Of a DNA stretch of 50,270 nucleotides, positions 46,474-50,270 are shown in pieces. A model generated the notes under the pieces. It did not search any database. It was given only the letters and a program-made list of their open reading frames with translations, and was not told where the DNA came from. Every line of letters begins with the position of its first letter. Positions within the stretch are counted from its first letter, which is position 1. The position numbers and the translations under genes were made by a program. Source of the DNA: an uncultured Clostridia bacterium (GTDB lineage Bacteria > Bacillota > Clostridia > Christensenellales > UBA1242); contig CALWJU010000029.1 of the NCBI GenBank assembly GCA_944381105.1, positions 1-50,270 on the forward strand, in the 5' to 3' direction.

Positions 46474-46799
46474 ATAATAACAAAAATATCATATAAAAAT
46501 TTAAACCATAAGATTAAAATATAGCAAGTTAACGCAAAAACACAAATATCATCTCCGTTCAATTTCCATCAATCTCGCTCTTAACCGCAAGTTCGGCTTT
46601 CAATAAAATAGATCTACCTTTGGTATATATAACATAGGTATATTTATTTCGCTCTATTTTTGACAAACTAATTTAAAAACTAAGAGGCAAGTTATTTCTA
46701 ACCCCTATCTTTTTTTTGGAAATAATTATTTTTCTAATAATTCATTAAATACAATGCAATTTTTATAAAAAACAACGATTTTTAATTAATTTTTCTGAC
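46474..46799. other. Intergenic region without recognised gene
   Basis: I find no supported ORF. AGAGG near 46684 and CCCCTAT followed by eight T near 46702-46718 may form a weak terminator. Otherwise the DNA is AT-rich with nothing I can name. Confidence 0.4.
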
Positions 46800-46965
46800 T
46801 TAAAAGAATTTTTTCTTTTTTTCATATTCATCATATATAATTTCAGCCATTTTCTCAGGGCTTTCTTTCATGCCTGTACTTATCCAAACTTTACAAATTG
46901 CAAACAGTCCTGCCGAGAAAAACGCCATGTGATAAACCATTTCATCCTCTTTGAATTCCCCTATC
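46800..46965 (-). pseudogene. C-terminal fragment of a TetR-family regulator
   Basis: The minus strand encodes about 50 residues ending at TAA 46800: FKEDEMVYHMAFFSAGLF, then AICKVWISTGMKESPEKMAE and an acidic-basic tail. This matches the C-terminal ligand-binding end of TetR/AcrR regulators common in Bacillota. Upstream of roughly 46965 the same frame becomes a Pro/Ile-rich sequence that is only the antisense of the membrane-protein fragment on the + strand, so the DNA-binding half is missing. I read it as a gene remnant. Confidence 0.6.
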
Positions 46966-47214
46966 ACTGTCGGCGTTGTGGGAGCGTTAATCTTTGGCGG
47001 TGGCATGAGTATGACTATGTGTCTAAGTGGACTCGGCTTTTTAATTGGTGGAATTGCCTTAGGAGTTGTCGGAATTGGAGTTGGTCTTTTAGGCTGGCTT
47101 ACACACAACAAAATTCAAAAGAAAAAACTTGTAAAGATTGACCCGCTACTTGAAGAGGAGTTTAACAAACTTTCTGACCTCTGCGAAGAGGCAAATAATT
47201 TGACAAATAGTTAA
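46951..47214 (+). pseudogene. Small membrane protein, probably missing its start
   Basis: About 87 aa from TTG 46951. TVGVVGALIFGGGMSMTMC and a second hydrophobic segment ending in LLGWLTHNKIQKKK resemble a family of small two-helix proteins common in Clostridia with a GxGMSMxM motif. The C-terminal part is soluble (DPLLEEEFNKLSDLCEE). No ATG or ribosome binding site is present; the frame opens at 46936. The 5' end adjoins the TetR fragment directly, so the start was probably lost by a deletion. Confidence 0.55.
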
Positions 47215-47415
47215 AAATGGCTAATCACAAAAATAAACATTAATCAAATAATTTAACAAAATTTATTAAAAAACATATAATATTGTTAAAATAATGCAAA
47301 AAAAGTATATATTTGTCAAGATTTATAGATCTTGGAAATTAAAACTATTGAAATTAAAGGCAATTGATTTGCAAGTAAATATTTCTACAAACGGCAAAAT
47401 TTTTGTCATTAAATC

Positions 47416-47444
47416 TTGAATATAGAAAAACTATATGATATTCT
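47416..47444 (+). promoter_or_regulatory. Promoter of prophage-remnant operon
   Basis: TTGAAT at 47416-47421 and TATTCT at 47439-47444, spacer 17, with TGA before the -10. The leader to ATG 47514 would be about 63 nt and contains the hairpin below. The preceding 200 bases hold only a short CAAGAT/ATCTTG inverted repeat. Confidence 0.5.
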
Positions 47445-47463
47445 ATGTATAGATTAGCAAAAT

Positions 47464-47500
47464 AAGGTTGTTCACAAGTTCGTGAATAGCCTTTTGTTTT
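47464..47500 (+). terminator. Terminator-like hairpin in terminase leader
   Basis: AAGGTTGTTCAC at 47464-47475 pairs over all 12 positions (two G-U) with 47482-47493 around a six-base loop, followed by TTTTGTTTT. It lies between the promoter and the ribosome binding site AAGGAG (47503-47508), so it could act as an attenuator. Confidence 0.65.
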
Positions 47501-47513
47501 ATAAGGAGAAATT

Positions 47514-47933
47514 ATGGATAAATGGGAAAAAGAAATGATTGAGCGAAATCGAAAAAATGCTTTGGATATAGAACAAAACAACAACGAGATTTTAAAAATC
47601 CCTGATTATTTAACAGATAAAGAAAAGAAAGCTTATGAAGAAATTGTTAATTCTTTAAAAGAAAGTATAAAGTATAGGCTTTCTCATTCAGATACTGAAT
47701 TAATTTGGCAATATTGTCAAATTAAAATTATGAGAGATAGGGCGTGGAGAGAATACAACAAAAACCCAGAAAGATATATAAGAATTGTGACTGGAATTTG
47801 TAGTGACGGGAAAACTCCTAAGGTTATGGTCAAAGAAAATGAACATTACAAAACTTTGATTGATTGCAATAAACAACTTGAAAAAATTTTAAAAGATTTA
47901 AGGCTCACACCAGAAGCAAGGAGAAAAAGATAA
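47514..47933 (+). CDS. Phage terminase small subunit, P27 family
   Basis: 139 aa. The pattern IPDYLTDKEKKAYEEIVNSLKE, a helical middle, and the C-terminal KILKDLRLTPEARRKR ending fit P27-type small terminase proteins, which bind phage DNA ends and guide the large terminase. AAGGAG precedes ATG 47514. The stop overlaps the next start (TAATG). The large terminase and portal genes that normally follow within a few genes are absent from the window, pointing to a pruned prophage. Confidence 0.8.
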   Translation: MDKWEKEMIERNRKNALDIEQNNNEILKIPDYLTDKEKKAYEEIVNSLKESIKYRLSHSDTELIWQYCQIKIMRDRAWREYNKNPERYIRIVTGICSDGKTPKVMVKENEHYKTLIDCNKQLEKILKDLRLTPEARRKR

Positions 47934-48973
47934 TGGAAGATTTAAAAATTGAATATATTGAAATTGAAAAATTAAATCACTATGCAAACAATTCAAAAAT
48001 TCACACAAAAGAGCAAATTGAACATATTGCAAACTCTATTCAAGAATTTGGCTTTAACGACCCACTTGGTATTGCTGGAGAAGATAATATTGTTTTGGAA
48101 GGAAATGGTAGAGTTGAAGCAGCAAAAAAGTTAGGGTTAAGAACTTTGCCCTGTGTTAGGCTTGACCATCTTTCTAAAGAAGAACAAGAAGCGTATGTAA
48201 TAGCACACAATGCCACAAATCTTGAAACTGGTTTTGATTTAGACATTCTAAATAAAGAGTTGAAACATTTAAAAAACTTTAAATTTCAAGATTTAGGGTT
48301 AGAAAAACAACTTTTAAATTTACAGAGGATAGATGATGAATTCTATAAGGCTTTTATAAAAGAAGAAACAAAAAAACTTGTAAGGAATGAATTTATTACA
48401 AGCGGTATCTATGATTTGCCTATAATCAAAAAACAAGAGATAGACTTAAACAAAGTTAAATTGATGAGCTATAGTAATACGAAATATCAAGATAATAGAA
48501 ACAAATTAAAAACAATTCACTTCTTCATACATGACTATCGTTTTGAATATCTTTATTCAAACCCAATGTTTGTTGCTGAAAAATTAAAACAATATTATTG
48601 TTTGCTAAGTCCGGATTTTAGCCTTTATACGGATATGCCACTTCTTCTTCAAATGTATAACACGTTTAAAAATCGATGGTGTGGAGCATATTGGCAAAGT
48701 TTAGGACTAAAAGTCATTCCTACGATTTCTTGGAGTGAAGAACGAAGCTTTGATTTTTGTTTTGACGGAATAGAAAAAGGCAGTGTTGTTGCTATTTCCA
48801 CCCACGGAAACAACAAATCAAAGGAAAAATTTTTAAAAGGATACAATAAAATGTTGGAAAAGATTGAACCAAGTGCTATAATATGTTATGGAAAACCATT
48901 CTCGGAAATGACAAAAGATAATTTGATTGTATTTCCTTACAAACATTGCGAAGGTAAGGAGATACGATTATGA
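47933..48973 (+). CDS. ParB/Srx-domain protein fused to DUF4417
   Basis: 346 aa. Residues about 1-125 form a ParB/sulfiredoxin-like N-terminal domain (KIHTKEQIEHIANSIQEFG, VLEGNGRVEAAKKLGL, HNATNLETGFD). From about residue 150 to the end the sequence matches DUF4417 (VKLMSYSNTKYQD, RFEYLYSNP, RWCGAYWQSLGLKVIPTISW, STHGNNKSKEKFLKGYNKML). ParB-DUF4417 fusions are found beside terminase genes in Bacillota phages; their biochemical role is unknown. It overlaps the genes on both sides (TAATG before, ATGA after), so the three are translationally coupled. Confidence 0.85.
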   Translation: MEDLKIEYIEIEKLNHYANNSKIHTKEQIEHIANSIQEFGFNDPLGIAGEDNIVLEGNGRVEAAKKLGLRTLPCVRLDHLSKEEQEAYVIAHNATNLETGFDLDILNKELKHLKNFKFQDLGLEKQLLNLQRIDDEFYKAFIKEETKKLVRNEFITSGIYDLPIIKKQEIDLNKVKLMSYSNTKYQDNRNKLKTIHFFIHDYRFEYLYSNPMFVAEKLKQYYCLLSPDFSLYTDMPLLLQMYNTFKNRWCGAYWQSLGLKVIPTISWSEERSFDFCFDGIEKGSVVAISTHGNNKSKEKFLKGYNKMLEKIEPSAIICYGKPFSEMTKDNLIVFPYKHCEGKEIRL

Positions 48974-49308
48974 GATTTTTATTACAATTATTTGGTGGAA
49001 GAGGTGCTGGGAGCGGGAAAATATATTTAAATTATGGTAGACAAGGAAAACATTGGGAATGGCATAACAATTATCAACAAGGGAAAAGTAAAATCACAAT
49101 TGATCCTAACCATTTGCAAGAATTAGTTAATAAGTTCAAAGGTGAAAAACATGGACAAAGAGAGATTATTGATTTTGGAGAGATTATTGGGCAGTGGTTT
49201 AGGGAAAGAGATGGAAAATATTATGATACAACAAGAGGTACTATTCATTGGGGGAAAGATGGAGGGTATCATGTAGTGCCTGCACCTCCTATTGATTGGG
49301 AATCTTAA
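48970..49308 (+). CDS. Probable Ntox50-like polymorphic toxin with phage head-protein linker
   Basis: 112 aa. The first 16 residues (MRFLLQLFGGRGAGSG) look like the Gly-rich C-terminal tail of a phage head-morphogenesis protein. The rest has the pattern I associate with polymorphic toxin type 50: GKHWEWHNNYQQGKSKI, then HGQREIIDFGEIIG, a Tyr/Thr turn, and GTIHWGKDGGYHVVPAPP. Such domains are predicted RNases; conserved His residues are H28, H32 and H103. AAGGAG lies eight bases before ATG 48970, which overlaps the previous stop. The next gene is a small acidic-basic protein in the usual immunity position. Family assignment is from memory of the motif, not from a search. Confidence 0.65.
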   Translation: MRFLLQLFGGRGAGSGKIYLNYGRQGKHWEWHNNYQQGKSKITIDPNHLQELVNKFKGEKHGQREIIDFGEIIGQWFRERDGKYYDTTRGTIHWGKDGGYHVVPAPPIDWES

Positions 49309-49321
49309 AAAGGAGAATATT

Positions 49322-49690
49322 ATGAGATTAGACGAAAAAGGTATATGGTTAAATGATAATGAAGAGCCAATTAAATGGTGGAATCCATATGAAGGAGACA
49401 TAATTGGACCTTATATTAAGTTTTTGGGAGATTTGGGGAAATGGCCTAAATATCAAAAACTTGAATTTAAGAATGGGACAATTTTATTTGTTGAGTTCAA
49501 GGGATATGGGGATTCGGACAATGATTTAGAAATGGATGACCCTAAATATGAAGAATTTCACGAGTTCTATTTTAAAATATTAAAAATAAAAAATAAACCG
49601 AAAAGTTCTAAATGGAAGAAAAACCAAGACATATATTTAAATTATCATCAATTTCCTATTAAATGGGAAAGGCTGTCAGATGTTAAATAA
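49322..49690 (+). CDS. Putative immunity protein
   Basis: 122 aa, not recognised as a named family. It is rich in Trp, Tyr, Asp and Lys (WWNPYEGDIIGPYI, DSDNDLEMDDPKYEEFHEFYF) with no membrane segment. It starts 14 bases after the toxin-like gene, with AAGGAG well placed before ATG 49322; the open frame upstream to 49292 overlaps the toxin gene and has no such site. The immunity role is inferred from position, size and composition only. Confidence 0.6.
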   Translation: MRLDEKGIWLNDNEEPIKWWNPYEGDIIGPYIKFLGDLGKWPKYQKLEFKNGTILFVEFKGYGDSDNDLEMDDPKYEEFHEFYFKILKIKNKPKSSKWKKNQDIYLNYHQFPIKWERLSDVK

Positions 49691-49702
49691 AGGGAATTAA
49701 AA

Positions 49703-49905
49703 ATGACAGCTAAAAAATTTTTGGATAAAAAGCTGAATTTGATAAAAAACATTCTACAATCAATTTTATAATAGAATATTGTGAATGGCAGTTAGAGGAA
49801 TTATCTGAAACTAAAAATAAAGGTTATGAACTTATTTTCTATAATGTTATAAATATTTCAAATGAAAAATTTTTTAAATTGCACGATGAGTTTATTTTAG
49901 TTTAA
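49703..49905 (+). pseudogene. Small gene interrupted by a frameshift
   Basis: ATG 49703 opens a frame that stops after 22 codons. One added base in the A run at 49727-49731 would join its first nine codons to a longer frame running to TAA 49905, giving about 67 aa (body beginning KKAEFDKKHST, later EYCEWQLEELSETK). GGGA precedes the ATG. It could be a decayed gene, a sequencing error in the homopolymer, or slippage at the A run. Family not recognised; position suggests a second accessory or immunity-like gene. Confidence 0.45.
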
Positions 49906-50025
49906 AGATAAATAAAACAAAAGTTTATATCGGTTGGATATTTAGATTTAAGTTTTAATATAAAGATTTCAAGGTGAAAGATTTTTAAAAATTAAATAAG
50001 TTTTTTGCGTTTTTCGTCAAAAAAA

Positions 50026-50053
50026 TTGAAATCTTATATTTTTGTGTTAAAAT
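50026..50053 (+). promoter_or_regulatory. Promoter of radical SAM gene, leaderless geometry
   Basis: TTGAAA at 50026-50031 and TAAAAT at 50048-50053, spacer 16, with TGT before the -10. The seventh base after the -10 is the A of ATG 50060, and no ribosome binding site is present. Confidence 0.55.
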
Positions 50054-50059
50054 CATCAT

Positions 50060-50270
50060 ATGAGTGTGATATATAGACCAAAAGGAATGGCAAGAGAATA
50101 TAGTCCGTATGCGCTAAATATTTACATAGGTTGCAGTCATAGATGCAAATATTGTTATGCACCACACACATTGCAAAGGCGTGGTGAAGATTACTTTGGA
50201 AAGCCTGAATCAAGAAAGAATATTTTGACCGAACTTGAAAAAGATTTAAAGAAAAATGTTTACATCGAGC
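50060..50270 (+). CDS. Radical SAM protein, SPL-like (3' end outside window)
   Basis: The first 70 residues are visible. GCSHRCKYCYAP contains the CxxxCxxC cluster that binds the 4Fe-4S of radical SAM enzymes, and the lead-in (YRPKGMAREYSPYALNIYIG) fits SPL/spore-photoproduct-lyase-like radical SAM proteins that are common on Bacillota phages and mobile elements. Substrate cannot be told. There is no ribosome binding site and the promoter geometry predicts a leaderless transcript. The gene continues past the window end. Confidence 0.8.
   Translation, partial: MSVIYRPKGMAREYSPYALNIYIGCSHRCKYCYAPHTLQRRGEDYFGKPESRKNILTELEKDLKKNVYIE

Noticed and set aside
46966..47111. Full-length reverse ORF over the membrane-protein fragment
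   Set aside because: The Pro/Ile-rich upstream half is the antisense of a sensible + strand protein; only the last 50 residues resemble TetR.

Overview
The window is AT-rich bacterial chromosome. It uses the standard bacterial code (TGA is a stop at 48971-48973), has frequent AGGAGG-type ribosome binding sites and has sigma-A type promoters. Several points indicate a low-GC Bacillota, probably an uncultured Clostridia-like lineage. The order mrnC-rlmB-sigH matches the conserved Firmicutes order. A SigH-type sigma factor, an LtaS-type sulfatase, a HelD-type ATPase, Mini-RNase III and Clostridia-type small proteins are also present. The genus cannot be told from the sequence.

Layout. 1-4738: 3' part of a giant protein of unknown function with an acidic N-terminal region and a hydrophobic hairpin. 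5253-8734: ychF, mrnC, an AT-rich gap holding a small reverse ORF, then rlmB and sigH. 8868-11441: a MetRS-like synthetase with a degenerate KMSKS loop and a small membrane protein. 11609-12260: initiator tRNA with promoter and terminator, followed by a duplicated tRNA 3' end and hairpin-rich repeats. 12382-15170: four unfamiliar or membrane proteins, including a possible KwaA-like protein and a GtrA-family protein. 15354-23234: gyrB, an unknown 128-aa gene, gyrA, and helD preceded by a promoter and a multi-branched RNA-like element. 23235-23948: a second branched inverted-repeat element and repeated DnaA-box modules. 23949-29453: hisS, uvrC (possibly leaderless), a diaminopentanoate-dehydrogenase-like protein with a His/Cys tail, and tmk. 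29670-32995: M16 peptidase, a third inverted-repeat element, a DUF2188 protein and a CofE-like protein. 33310-35306: a BspA-type leucine-rich-repeat surface protein behind a promoter whose spacer contains an uninterrupted G tract. 35594-45766: a reverse-strand block with a SHOCT-like membrane protein, alr, an ltaS-like gene, small proteins, a ZIP transporter, a 1271-aa helicase-nuclease and rnhB. 45940-50270: an accessory end with an unknown protein, a scar joining a TetR fragment to a membrane-protein fragment, and a prophage remnant. The remnant holds a small terminase, ParB-DUF4417, a probable Ntox50-like toxin, a putative immunity gene, a frameshifted small gene and the start of a radical SAM protein.

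How the genes relate. Most of 5-29 kb is housekeeping: translation, DNA topology, repair and nucleotide supply. Adaptive features cluster in intergenic DNA and from 33 kb onward. The most interesting signals are the G-tract promoter of the surface protein (possible phase variation), the branched RNA-like elements, the DnaA-box modules beside the gyrase genes, and the pruned prophage that keeps a toxin-immunity pair. All assignments come from reading the sequence; no database search was possible.
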